Under the pieces are notes generated by a model. It was not told where the DNA came from, did not search any database, and worked only from the letters and a program-made list of their open reading frames with translations. This document shows positions 11,308-21,096 of a stretch of 64,000 bases of DNA, one piece after another. Positions within the stretch are counted from its first letter, which is position 1. Each line of letters opens with the position of its first letter. This DNA is from Misgurnus anguillicaudatus (Eukaryota; Chordata; Actinopteri; Cypriniformes; Cobitidae): positions 11,400,501-11,464,500 of the forward strand of contig NC_073360.2 of the NCBI RefSeq assembly GCF_027580225.2, given 5' to 3'. The translations under genes were made by a program, and so were the position numbers.

Positions 11308-11643
11308 TATGTGGACTGCAAACGCTGTGATTGGTCGACTAAAACCCCTCCCATCAGGTAAAAAAACTGCATCGTATTTCTTCATAGGCAATTCGGCTTG
11401 CGAAAGTAATAAAGATGGGCCAAGTTGAGGAGTGATTTAACTCAAACTGCAACGAAAGTTCCTCCATCACTGCTGAGCTTCTCAAATCATACAAAACAAG
11501 CTGCTTTTTCGTTTGTGGGTTTACTGGCTGCTCTTCTTTGGCTGTTGCACTGCTACTGTGGGTTACACGCGTGGATACTGCCTACTAGCGGTCTGAATGT
11601 GTAAATGCATGTCGATGTTGACGACGAAGCAGAAGTATATATG

Positions 11644-12016
11644 AAAGGGGGCTTGTACACAAAGGTGTTTACGCCTCTGGACGGCGTATGTGTTCAATTG
11701 TTTCCAATAGAAGTGCTACGTTTTTCAAAAATGGCAGTAGCTGGTGGGTTTTGTCCGCGTTGAGTGCCAGCGCTCGTTATTTTTTCTGCGTTGAGCCCAT
11801 CGTTGAAAAATGTTCAGCTTTGTGTGAAACGCTCAGCTCGTCAATGTCACTTTTCACTCGGTCATCCAATCACAGTGGAGTGAATACTACAACCAACCGG
11901 CACATCTTACAATGACTGAAACTATATAGAATATCACAGCTACCATAGTGCTGAAAAAAGGCCTACCACTTTTACAGTCCAGCCAGGTTACAATGCTTTG
12001 GTGTACACGCCCCCTT
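11644..12016. mobile_element. AAGGGGGC-TGTACAC MITE, about 370 bp
   Basis: The ends aagggggcttgtacacaaag and (inverted) tttggtgtacacgccccctt pair well. The interior is moderately GC-rich with no convincing coding sequence. The target duplication was not resolved, so the superfamily is open. Confidence 0.7.
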
Positions 12017-12215
12017 ACTGTTTTTAAATATGCGTTTTTAATTCAGCAAGTTAAGTTCAACAATCATCTCAGTAACAAAAACACTTTTGCACCAACTACA
12101 AGTGTTAGGTGTAATTAGAGTATAGCAGACATCCCACCCATCCAAAACTCATTTCAGGGAGGTAGCTTTCAGACCCCCACCAAAATAGTGTCTTGTTAGA
12201 GGGTGCCACTGTTTC

Positions 12216-12261
12216 TATATGCAACCTCTGGAGGATGCAGCCTTCCGATTGAGAAATGGCC
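12216..12261. repeat. Half copy of the GTTTCTCAAT MITE
   Basis: The run tggaggatgcagccttccga then ttgagaaatggc matches one end of the 18357-18609 element. No partner end lies to the left, and the next element starts directly after it. Confidence 0.6.
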
Positions 12262-12264
12262 TAA

Positions 12265-13425
12265 CGGCACATTCACACGGGGCGTCAGCGTTAAAGGGAT
12301 AGTTCGGCCAAAAACGATATTAAACCCATGATTTACTCACCCCCAAGCTGTCCAAGTTGCATATGTTCATCGTTTTTCAGACAAACACATTTTCGGATAT
12401 TTTAGAAAATATTTTAGATCTTTCTGTTGATTTAATGTAATGTTACGGGGTCCAGCAATAGTCCACGACCCTCAAGTCCAAAAAAAGTGCGTCCATCCCC
12501 CACAAATCAAATCCAAACGGCTCCAGGACGACAAACAAAGGTCCCCTGAGGGCAATCCGCGCGGCGTTGTTGTAGAAATATCCATATTTAAAATTTTATT
12601 AACCTAATTAACTACCTTCCGGTAGCGCCGCCATCTTAGACTCAAGAGAGAGTATTAGCGTAGTGTACGCACTTTTCTTAGTGACGTATGACAAATTCGG
12701 AGGGCGGGGGACAGAGCAGCAGCAGAGAAACCGCTGTATGCTGCGTAGGCGCTCATCCTGAATGCAGATGACTCTAGAATGGCGGCGCTACCGGAAGGTA
12801 GTTGATTGAGTTGATGACATTTTAAATATGGATATTTCTACAACAACACCGCACGGATTACACGCAGAAGACCTTTGTTTATCATCCTGGAGCCGTGTGG
12901 ATTTAATTTGTGAAGGATGGACGCACTTTTTTTGGACTTGAAGGTCGTGGACTATTGCTGGACCCCGTAACATTACATTTAATCAACAGAAAGATCTAAA
13001 ATATTTTCTAAAATATCCGAAAATGTGTTTGTCTGAAAAACGATGGACATATGCAACTCGGACAGCTTGGGGGTGAGTAAATCATGGGTTTAATATCGTT
13101 TTTGGCCGAACTATCCCTTTAACGCTTCCCATTCACTTTTAATGGGTGACGTCATGCATTGCCAAACTGAATTGTGGATCCGTCGGCGCCGCACCAGTGC
13201 CGTTGCTCGCAGCAGAAGTTGAACATTTCTCAACATTTCAAGCAGCAACGCGTGCTTCAGCCAATCAGATCGTCTTATGCAAATAACCTAGGCAGAGCCA
13301 GCCAATTACATTTATGGAAGACCGGGGCATGTGTAGCGGCCACTGTGATTGGCTGTTGGCCATGGTTCAGAGTCAGACAAGCCTTTCGTTAAGCGTTAAC
13401 GCTTACGCCCCGTGTGAATGCGCCG
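12265..13425. mobile_element. CGGCACATTCACACGGGGCG element, split by a foldback
   Basis: The ends cacattcacacggggcgt and (inverted) acgccccgtgtgaatgcgcc match the uninterrupted copy at 41177-41500 (324 bp), which shares the interior (ggatccgtcggcg, aaccta(g/a)gcagagccagcc). Here an 824 bp foldback has inserted at TTAA near the left end. Net length without it is about 333 bp. Confidence 0.88.
12295..13118. mobile_element. Long foldback AGGGATAGTTCGGCC, TTAA-flanked, about 340 bp arms
   Basis: The left arm (12295-about 12640) and right arm (about 12775-13118) are near-complete inverted copies; only about 135 bp lies between. TTAA occurs on both sides (12291-12294, 13119-13122), and the host element's GCGTTAACGC is restored on removal. 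No transposase is encoded; the minus-strand ORF at 12788 lies in the arm. RNA from it would form a long hairpin. Confidence 0.9.
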
Positions 13426-13439
13426 TGACAGAGCATTAA

Positions 13440-14727
13440 AGGGATAGTTCACTTTAAACTGAAAATTCTGTCATCATTTACTAATCCTCATGTTGTTCTA
13501 AACCTGTATGAACTTCCATAGTAGGAATAAAAAATATGATGGAATTTAATGGCTACTGTCAACTGTGTGCTTACTAGGGATGCTCCGATCGATCGGCCGC
13601 AGATCGGTATCGGCCGATAACGGCATTAAATGACTCGATCGGTCCTCGTTAAATTTACCGATCTCGTGAACCGATCTTTCTGTTTACTTTTGTCATCATA
13701 TGGCTCCTCAATGCGGCTGCAGTTAGAGACCATTTTTACGCAGTGAGAGCATTTTTATAACACGTGGCTCATGAGCGACGTGCATATTTGCATTTCTCTC
13801 TTTGCCTTTACAGAGATATGTGTATATTCTATGAGGACGCGGTCTGGTCAGTGCGACCCGTCTTCACATCCCCATCAAACAGCGTATACAACACATATCT
13901 ATGCGTATACAACACATATTTATCACGGACAATTGCATCCTCATGTCAAAAGTTTATTATTTGCATGCGTTTTAAAGTTTTGAGCGTTTAAACTTAAATT
14001 TTCCTCAGCGGCTCTCGTCTGCATACACCCGCCGCGCGCACACACAGCAGCCTGTCATCAGTGCACGTGAACAGAGCGATCTCTCCCACTTCTTAAAGCT
14101 ACAGTAACCTAATTCATCTCTCAATAACATCACTCTCTGCTCTTCACTAAAGAACTGTTGTACTTCATACGAATGCGTGTATATTTAATTCATACAGTAA
14201 AGACTGTGAAGTGTTTTATTTTCATTAGTTTTTACAGACATAAGCCTTTTTAAAGCATATTACATTTCTTTTTGCAAGAAGAAATATTTGTTGTGCTTAT
14301 TTATTTGATTCTCTATTAAAACAATAATATACCTAATTACTGCAAGTAATATAACAAAGGCAACATCTGTGGTATAACTTTATCTAGAAAAAATGTTAAA
14401 AGTTACAGTCATCAAAGAGCTTGCATATCAGCTTGAAAAATCGGTATCGGCATTGGTATCGGCCGATCACGAAGACAACAAATCGGTGATCGGTATCGGC
14501 CTGCAAAAATCTTGATCGGAGCATCCCTAGTGCTTACCAACATTTATCAAAATATTTTCTTCATCATTTATCACAATACTTCCAAAATATTTTTTCCTAC
14601 TATGGAAGTCAATGGTCACTATGGAACACTGTTGTGTTCATCCGAAAAAAAGAAATTCATACAGGTTTAGAACAACACGAGGATGAGTAAATGATGACAG
14701 AATTTCATTTTAAGGTGAACTATCCCT
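13440..14727. mobile_element. AGGGATAGTTCAC TTAA element, split by a hAT
   Basis: The ends agggatagttcac and gtgaactatccct are flanked by TTAA (13436-13439, 14728-14731). Inner arms (tgtcatcatttactaatcct / aggatgagtaaatgatgaca) continue the inverted repeat. A 955 bp hAT sits inside, leaving a net length of about 325 bp. This family is abundant in cyprinids. Confidence 0.9.
13575..14529. mobile_element. hAT element TAGGGATGCTCCGATC, 955 bp, perfect 8 bp duplication
   Basis: The ends tagggatgctccgatc and gatcggagcatcccta are exact inverses, and the 8 bp repeat gtgcttac lies on both sides (13567-13574 and 14530-14537). The subterminal regions are rich in ATCGGTATCGGCC. The interior has no transposase frame, so it is non-autonomous. 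The exact duplication suggests a fairly recent insertion. Confidence 0.95.
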
Positions 14728-14731
14728 TTAA

Positions 14732-14870
14732 TGCTAGCAACTTGCTAGCATGGTGCTAGAGGTCAAGGCTCATGGGTTAGATTCTCAGCAAACATACATA
14801 CTGATAAAACAATACTTTGAATGCACTTAACAAGTAAGTCTTTCCATAAGCTTGTTTAGAAAAAGTAAAA
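14732..14870 (+). repeat. tRNA-derived SINE remnant
   Basis: The sequence caaggctcatgggttagatt followed by ctcagcaaacatacatactg matches the tRNA-like head of a cyprinid SINE, with a B-box-like GGGTTAGATTCTC in place of GGTTCGATTCC. The following tttgaatgcac…aagtaagtctttccataagc is a decayed form of the usual tail. The head start (cagagcat) may lie at 13429-13437, left of the TTAA element that split it. Confidence 0.5.
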
Positions 14871-15340
14871 GACATAAATTTAAATACTGCAGTGTGTCCT
14901 GTATAATACAGTATGGCTAATGACACACATAGGCCTACATTTAATGCATGCAGAAAATCTGCATACTACCCAAAGTACATACTACAAAAGCACTAATAAC
15001 AAAGCCACAACTAAAATTACGTGGACGTTACAATAATAACAATGCAAAATGTATCCCTTTCATCATATCCGAAGAAAACTGTTTGCAACAAGTATTTATA
15101 ACACAGCTTTCTGAAAAACTTGATTCTGATTGGTCAGTTTGATATTCTATCCTACTGTAAGACACAGCAAAGTGCTCATCTTAGCCGGTACTACCTTGTT
15201 TATTGTATCACTTATGCCATGGTTTAAATTGGTTACAAATGAGCTAATAAAATATTTCAAATGTTTATTTCGTGTTCAAATATTTACTCTAATAAACAGG
15301 ATAATGTACAGTCAGTATAAACCTGTCAGGATGTTTTGAA
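14871..15340. other. Unassigned intronic sequence
   Basis: AT-rich, with two overlapping short open frames lacking family resemblance. The stretch attctgattggtcag (15124) is common in cyprinid repeats, but no ends could be paired. Confidence 0.3.
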
Positions 15341-15372
15341 ATCACAACAAGCTGAACTATTCCTCACTTTTT

Positions 15373-15520
15373 GGTGGGCGGGGCCATGGGCTGTCCGTTA
15401 CCATGCCCACCTACTGTATATAAATAAAATGAACATACGACATTAGCTAGTTAGCTTAGGCGGTTAACAGGAGAGACAACAGGAAATACACGAAATACAC
15501 GTGGTTGTATCGAAGTAAGT
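15373..15520 (+). promoter_or_regulatory. Candidate plus-strand core promoter with splice donor
   Basis: A GC box (GGGCGGGG, 15376-15383) is followed by a TATA box (TATATAAATA, 15417-15426). About 90 bp further on there is a consensus splice donor (gaa then gtaagt, intron starting 15515). These are the parts of a short first exon on the plus strand, antisense to gbe1 and about 560 bp inside its intron. No coding frame follows, and it may be transposon-derived. Confidence 0.35.
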
Positions 15521-15982
15521 CACACGTTAATGAAACGACCCTAAAATGACACTGCTCTTTCTTGCCTGCTCCATTTTGTTTAAAAATGACGACCTTGAAA
15601 ACTACAGGACACGACAAGCACGCAAAGCTTTGCAGGCAAGTGCAATGGCTAAAATAACAATAATAAGACTACTATGCATGAAAAAACAACACATATTTTC
15701 CTCAACCATCAAAACCCAGCTGTATTATTTAACTTAGAGGTTATACACAGAAGTGAACTGTCATTTCAGCATCAGCATATTTAGTGCAAACCACCAGATA
15801 TCCGTATTTGCATATCAAAATAAATGTCAAGACACTCAGCAGCTAAATATCAATGCGATGAGCCTATCGCAGCTGTCCCTTATTCATATTGAATTAAACA
15901 TCTCATTATTATTGCTTGTCATTGTGCGTTTGGGACGGCCATGGGACCATGATCCAGCGATAATACCCAAAAACACATTTAC

Positions 15983-16080
15983 CTCCTCTGGAAGTCCTTC
16001 TGAAAGGATTTAAGGTAGGGATCCATTTGCAGCAAGGAGTTCAAATGAGGAATTGACACATGATACTTTGAATCTGCCAT
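15983..16080 (-). CDS. gbe1: gbe1 exon 1 (glycogen branching enzyme, N-terminal coding exon)
   Basis: The minus strand encodes 32 full codons plus two bases, starting MADSK and ending DPYLKSFQKDFQR. The segment LLQMDPYLKSFQKDFQRR closely resembles the vertebrate GBE1 N-terminus (human LLEIDPYLKPYAVDFQRR), the short helical region before the CBM48 domain. The family makes alpha-1,6 branches in cytosolic glycogen. I chose the ATG at 16080-16078 because it has A at -3 and G at +4, and the frame upstream has no in-frame ATG back to its stop. A splice donor (GAG then GTAAAT) follows at once, so the exon ends in phase 2, inside the second Arg codon; reading on would meet TAA. The rest of the gene should lie toward lower coordinates or outside the window. 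I recognised no exon 2. An isolated retrocopy is unlikely because the donor is intact. Confidence 0.8.
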
Positions 16081-16244
16081 GTTCGCATCAGACCCGATCA
16101 ATGGATCACCGAGCGCCTCGATCAGATCCGCTTTTACTCTGTGTAACTGAGCTGCGGCTCGGGTTGCAGTGTCATATGAGAGCAGTGTTATCTCTCTATG
16201 CCCTGCCCATATCAAACAAACTGCGTGTGTGGGCTATTTAATAT
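16081..16244 (-). promoter_or_regulatory. gbe1: gbe1 5' UTR and candidate core promoter
   Basis: This is the minus-strand sequence immediately upstream of the gbe1 start codon. It is GC-richer than its surroundings (around 16090-16170) and has a TATA-like TATTAAATAG at about 16235-16244. A start site near 16205-16215 would give a 5' UTR of about 130 bases. The transcription start is inferred and no cap-site evidence is available. Confidence 0.45.
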
Positions 16245-16752
16245 GCATTTTTAACAGTAATGTTTCGTGTTTCTTTAAGGACAGTGCGGAAGTGTTCACA
16301 CAGAGTCACTGCAAGCGGTTTATTTAACTTTATGCCCTTGAGAAAGCTGTCTTTGCAAGACATAATGCCACTAGACATCTCTTCATTCTTGTGACCTCAT
16401 ATGTTTTTTTATTATTTTATAAAAGGTTATGTAATGTACATAAATTGCTATTCGTTTTATTTTATTCGTATTATTTTATTTTTCAGACACAAACTTTTTT
16501 TTTAATAATTAAAAAATGTTAAATAATTTTTTTTTTTACTTGAAATCTTTAAAGCAATGACTTTCTTTTGTGAAATATTATTAATTTGACATATTTATTG
16601 ATTTGACATATTTTATTATAATTTTTTATAATTATTATACATTACGTTTTTGTGACTTGATAAAGATTAGATAACATTTGTATATTTAAATTTTAATTGT
16701 CAAACTCCAATACTACAGAATTTACTTGAACTAAAAAAAGGTTATTACAAAT
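16245..16752. other. AT-rich flank upstream of gbe1
   Basis: The stretch 16390-16720 consists largely of poly-T/poly-A and TATT runs. No gene or element end is recognised between the promoter and the nested cluster that follows. Confidence 0.4.
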
Positions 16753-17837
16753 CACAGGTGAACACTAGTAATTTTAACGCAATTTCATTTTTCAACCATC
16801 TATAATTTATCAGTGTTTTTCTTTTAATAACCTTTACTTCACTACATTCCAAAGCATAATATTGTAACCCACTACATTTCATATATGTTTTATTACATGA
16901 AGTACTTAATTTAGTACTTAAATTTACTTGAGTAAAAGTTAGAAAGTGCTAGATTTTTATGTAGGCTACACTGTGAACAAAATCACCTAATTCTTTAAGC
17001 ACATCAACTTGCATTTACAAGGATTTTCATTTGACATTTTTATCTTGACTAGTGTTGAATTTAATATTAAATGAATTTAATATAAAATGTACACTGTAAA
17101 AAGTAAAAGCAGCTCTATGATGTTTTTAACAAATGTAAAAAAATAAGTATTATAAACTTATACAATTTTATTTAAAAAATTATAAAGTGTACTTAAATTG
17201 GTAACACCTAAAATATTTAAACATGTTCAACTTAAAGTCGCCATGAAACGGAAGTGCCTTATTTTCCCCGTGGTGACGTATATCCGAATGAAACGGCTTT
17301 TGAGATGAAAAAAGGCAGGGCTGGATTTGAATTTGTCCATCGAGATCTGATTGGATCGTTTGAAGTTGGGTCGTGTTGCTAATTGCTAATCGCTGCAATC
17401 TTCTCCCGGACCCCGCCCACCTGCCATACTTATGACCGGAAGTAGAGAGAGATTGTTTTGAGGAGGGGAGGAGATTCGCATTTTTGATTAAAGATTATGA
17501 GCCCACACAATTTTTTAAAAATTAATGAAGCTCACAGATAAGTCATTTGTTAAAGCGACACCATGTAATTTTTCAACCTTCATAATAAATTTTCAAGACC
17601 CTTGTGATAGTACATTGACTTTAAATAGGTTGAATGACATGTCTACCATAGCCTGGCGGGGTCTGTATCGTTTTTACTCGTACTTTAAAACTTAGGGTTT
17701 CTGGTAGTAACCAGAGCACAAAAAAAACTACAAAATTCCACTGCTTTACGGCATACGTCACTTCCTCCACACAATTTTTTTTAACGTGAATTTTGCTGGA
17801 GGCTACTTAAGGAGAGAGCAACTGTTATAATGTGACT

Positions 17838-17902
17838 CTGTGGCACCGTGTTAGTGCCACGTACCTATGACACGGGCGACCCGGGTTTGATTCCCCTTTA
17901 AG
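17838..17902 (+). repeat. tRNA-like segment inside a transposon
   Basis: The run ggcaccgtgttagtgccacg … cgggcgacccgggtttgatt (then cccc) has a B-box-like GGGTTTGATTCC and weak tRNA-like arms. It lacks a convincing complete cloverleaf and lies inside a repeat, so it is a SINE-derived or captured tRNA-like module, not a functional tRNA gene. Confidence 0.45.
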
Positions 17903-18356
17903 GCAATTTTTTATATAAACTCACAATCTTGATTCATACATAAATGCGATCTTTTTTATAAATGACGGCGATTATCTTGCATATAGTTACCTGTATTCAG
18001 ATGCTGCATTCACGTGTTCACATATTTATCTTTCTTTTACTGTCTGGTATTTACATTACAATCCAGGATGCTATAGCAGTCAAACTTGCTCAAACTCACA
18101 CAGTGTAAAACCAAACCCTATTCATTCACCAATCAGATCCGAGCGTTCTCTCTTCCTCATTTGCGTTCCGCTGTCACTCACGTGACGTATTACAAAGCGG
18201 CAGACCTAAACACATCGGTTTACTTGGATTTGGAGCGACAATTTTCACATGAAAGAGAGGAAATACGGGCGCCATTGCGGGAAAATCCTGGTGGCGAGGG
18301 AGAGAGAGAGACGATGCATTAATATTTGTTTCGAAAAAGGCAAGGAAATACTTTTG

Positions 18357-18609
18357 GTCGTTTCTCAATTGGAAGGCTGCAGCCTCCGGAGGTCAAATAT
18401 GCAGGCTGCATACGTCATCAAGCCTCGTTTATTAAGGTAAACTGAGCATTACATTCGCAAGTCATAAGCATACTGCAACAATTTACGATTAACTAAGTAT
18501 AATAGTCAACTTTATAATTGCTAATATTCTGAAATAAGACAGTCTTGATGACGTATGCAGCTTAGAAATACGTCATCCGGAGGCTGCAACCTTCAGATTG
18601 AGAAATGGC
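18357..18609. mobile_element. GGTCGTTTCTCAATTGGAAGG MITE (level 4)
   Basis: The ends gtcgtttctcaattggaagg and (inverted) ccttcagattgagaaatggc are followed inward by gctgcagcctccgga and its inverse. Internal identity to 9407-9592 (ctgagcattacattcgcaag, cataagcatactgcaacaat) defines a shared family. Confidence 0.8.
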
Positions 18610-19204
18610 TTCTGCCACGAGTTCCTCATCAGAAAGTTGTAACATGACTGCGTTTCTCCTGATGCCTCAAAATGTTGATCGTTTAGCGTTTTAAAGGTTT
18701 AGTTTTTAATTTAGTTTTAAGGTTGGCCAGTTCTTTTCCTTTGCGACAGTGCTACGGCGCTTGTGGCCTCTAGGGGCGCTAGGGGTGAAAAATACATGTA
18801 TAGCGCCCCCTAGTGGCCAAAAAGTTCCGCGGTGTGCCTTTAATAATACCACAATATTAAAAAATATATATATAGTTTTTCATTTCAATTTCATTGCGAT
18901 TTTAAACTTTCTCACATTTTTAGCCATTTGAAATCCAACTTTTAAGTTTTACTGTGTAGTGGAGTAAAAAGTGTAATCTACTTAAGAATGTAGTAAAGTC
19001 ATGGCCGGCCGAACAATTATATGTGGGAACCGCGCTCGAGCCCACCTCTGCAAGCCGGTCAGGGCACGGCAGAGCGATTACACAAACCATGCTTAGGGGG
19101 TCAAATGACCCAGACGCGGTTTGGTTTGAATAGTGTGAGTCCGCCCTGAATTTTTCTCACCAGGGCAAAAGCTACTGGTACTCTTTCCTTACTAGTAACC
19201 CTAC

Positions 19205-19468
19205 ACACACGCACACACACACACAGTCAGGCATACATGGTTTATGAGGACTTTCCATAGACGCAATGCATTTTATACTGTACAAACTGTTATATTCTAT
19301 TCCCCTAACCTACCCCAATCCCTAACCCCAATGTCACAAAAATGCCACTTCCTGTGTCCCCATAAACCATGGTAATAGCATAGTTAACATGTCATTATAC
19401 ACTATTCATGTCCCCGTAAACCACATTTGCAACCCCCCCCCCCCCCCCACACACACACACACACACTA
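19205..19468. repeat. (CA)n-flanked repeat with a C17 tract
   Basis: A CA microsatellite (19205-19226) opens the segment. It runs through tttatgaggactttccatag and tattcccctaacctacccc to a run of about 17 C followed by a second (CA)n (19433-19466). The core is a common cyprinid repeat that usually begins and ends in CA repeats. The C run is a likely assembly-error site. Confidence 0.65.
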
Positions 19469-19499
19469 ATATGCTGTTATACTCCCTATATCTCAATGT

Positions 19500-20619
19500 A
19501 CAAACCAGAAATTAAGCTTTGTTTTTGCACAGGCCTGCTAAAGAGTTAATGGTGCCACATGGTGATCAACAGTAAGAATTACACATTTTATCTCTTTGCA
19601 AAAGGAAAAACCACCAACGATCATCAAGAATGCATGCTTATATGATGTTATGGCTTTGCAATCAAAAAATGTTGTTATAATGGAAGTCAATGGGGCAAAA
19701 ACAGCCACGAACAGTAAATGAGGGAGAAACAAAAAAATCTGATGCTGCACAACAACTAAAAATGCATCAAAGTCAATGTTTTTACTAACCTACAATAAAA
19801 AAATCCAGTCCACAATCACTTTTTATATTTAAAATTGGTAATTTTGTGTTTTTTCCCACAAATCAGTGACATCATACATGAACTTGGCAAATAAAGAGTT
19901 AAAAATCATGGACTTTTTGTAAACATTTTGTAGTTTTGATCCGTACTAATGGTGCATTCCCACCAGCCGCGTAGAGGCTGCAAAAGTTGGATGTAGTAGT
20001 TTGAACATTTGAGTTCACTCGCTGTATTCACGCGTGAAATTCTAGTCATTCACGTGGAAATTCGCGTCATGGGAGGGGCATTTGCTTAGACTCCGCCACT
20101 CCCCCCGCTTCTGTAATCACGTCACTACTTCAGCAAGGTCCTGATTGGTTAACGTGGTGCGTAAATCCGCTGAAGTTCAGATTTTTCAACTCAAAGTTTC
20201 CTGCGACAACGCTTAATTCACGCGAAACGCGCCATCCGCGTCGCGCTCCACGCCATTCGTGCCATGTTGTGCTGCAGGATGCCTAATCGCGTCTTTGCAT
20301 TGACTTAACATGTAAATCACTTGCACTTGCTGCGTCTACCGCGTCTGGTGTGAACCCTGCATAAAGTTGATTAAGAGATTTATGCAAAAAAATGAAAAAA
20401 AAATATTAATTTGATACATTTTCACAGCCGTTTAATTTAGTGGATGTTTTCATCCACAAACAACCCTGAAAGTGTAGTAAATTGTGGTATAAAGGGTACA
20501 CCATGGTGTATTGTTGAGTTTTTGAAAATTTTCATTTGGTGAAACACATAGAAAGTTGTGGCCAAATTAAGACAAAAACCCCCAACTGTGGATGAAACAT
20601 CCCCAACAACACATAAGGG
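19500..20619. repeat. Partial TTAA-type repeat with GATGTTTCATCCACA arms
   Basis: The segment 20430-20619 contains gatgttttcatccacaaaca and its inverse tgtggatgaaacatcccc, and ends acataaggg at TTAA (20620-20623). The left boundary may be the gagttaa near 19542 but is weak. It hosts the 19950-20360 element. Confidence 0.35.
19950..20360. mobile_element. GGTGCATTC-ACCAG-CGCG element, 411 bp
   Basis: The left end ggtgcattcccaccagccgc and the inverted right end (gcgtctggtgtgaaccctgc) define the borders. The interior is unusually CpG-rich for this window (acgcgaaacgcgccatccgc). Such CACCAGACGCG-ended elements are common in cyprinids. No clear duplication. Confidence 0.72.
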
Positions 20620-20915
20620 TTAATAAAAAAGTGTGACCCCTATGAAAAAGAAATTCCTACTTCAGTATTTTGGGGGGACCCATGCACATTTTTTTGCTTC
20701 TGATACCCATGAGGTTAACGTTTTCCAAAAAAAAAACACTGTGAAAAGTACAGATATTGAAAAATGTAAATAAGTGGTGTGAAATACTTCACTAGTGCCC
20801 ACCTCTGATAAAAATGTAGAAAAAGAAATGGCGGCCAACTACCTTTGCCTAATATACAATTTTCCTTCTAAATACAATATGTGGAAATGTACTTGTACGC
20901 TTTAAATCATGAAAT

Positions 20916-21096
20916 ACACTCTTAAAATGAGATTACCATGGAAGAACCTTTTCTATTTAAATGTTTCTTTAAAGCACATTTAACATCTGAAAAACACTTC
21001 TGTTTCACAAAAGTTTCTTTAAGGTGATAAAGGTTCCTTTATAACAATGTATAAATAAACTAAATGGTTTTTTGAGGAACCAAAAAGGTTCTTCTA
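20916..21096. repeat. ACACTCTTAAAATGAGATT repeat
   Basis: It starts acactcttaaaa and carries the aaggttc / gaaccttt motifs of a widespread cyprinid element (ggaagaacctt, aaaggttccttt, ccaaaaaggttctt). The right end is taken where the next element begins. Confidence 0.6.

Larger units (their letters stand above)
1..15982 (-). other. Inferred gbe1 intron 1 (repeat-filled)
   Basis: If 15983-16080 is gbe1 exon 1, everything below it is intron 1 as far as the window goes. I looked on the minus strand for the next family motifs (the EWAPGAEGVFLTGDF-like CBM48 start) and found none. The intron is therefore probably at least 16 kb and packed with transposable elements. The alternative is that a short exon 2 is present but not recognised. 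Confidence 0.5.
17554..18839. mobile_element. AGCGACACCATGTAA TTAA element (level 3)
   Basis: It starts agcgacaccatgtaa and ends ccgcggtgtgcct, with TTAA at 17550-17553 and 18840-18843. Removing it rejoins the level-2 element (catttgTTAA with taatacc). It contains a tRNA-like stretch (about 17838-17902) and tagcgccccctagtggcc near its right end. It is interrupted by the 18357-18609 MITE. Confidence 0.8.
17236..18901. mobile_element. AGTCGCCATGAAACGG TTAA element (level 2)
   Basis: The left end agtcgccatgaaacgg and right end (inverted) ttcattgcgat pair, with TTAA at 17232-17235 and 18902-18905. The interior matches the partial copy at 51515-51770 (aagttgggtc, ttgttttgaggagg/cgttttgaggaggg, gaagctcacagat). 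It is interrupted at 17554-18839. The net element is about 380 bp. Confidence 0.82.
16753..20807. mobile_element. Outer hAT of a four-level nested cluster
   Basis: The left end (cacaggtgaacactagtaa) and inverted right end (cactagtgcccacctctg) are diverged copies of a CAGAGGTGGGCACTAGTRA terminus. The flanks ttacaaat (16745-16752) and ataaaaat (20808-20815) match at 6 of 8 bases. Internal pieces such as acttgagtaaaagtt (16927) fit one hAT family. Much of the 4055 bp is later insertions. Confidence 0.5.

Noticed and set aside
1..15982. Further gbe1 exons on the minus strand
   Set aside because: I searched for the CBM48 and exon 2 motifs by eye and found none; a short exon could still be missed.
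15979..16215. Longer gbe1 start upstream of MADSK
   Set aside because: The upstream part of this frame has no ATG (it opens with TTG) and does not look like the family; the ATG at 16080 has a good initiation context.
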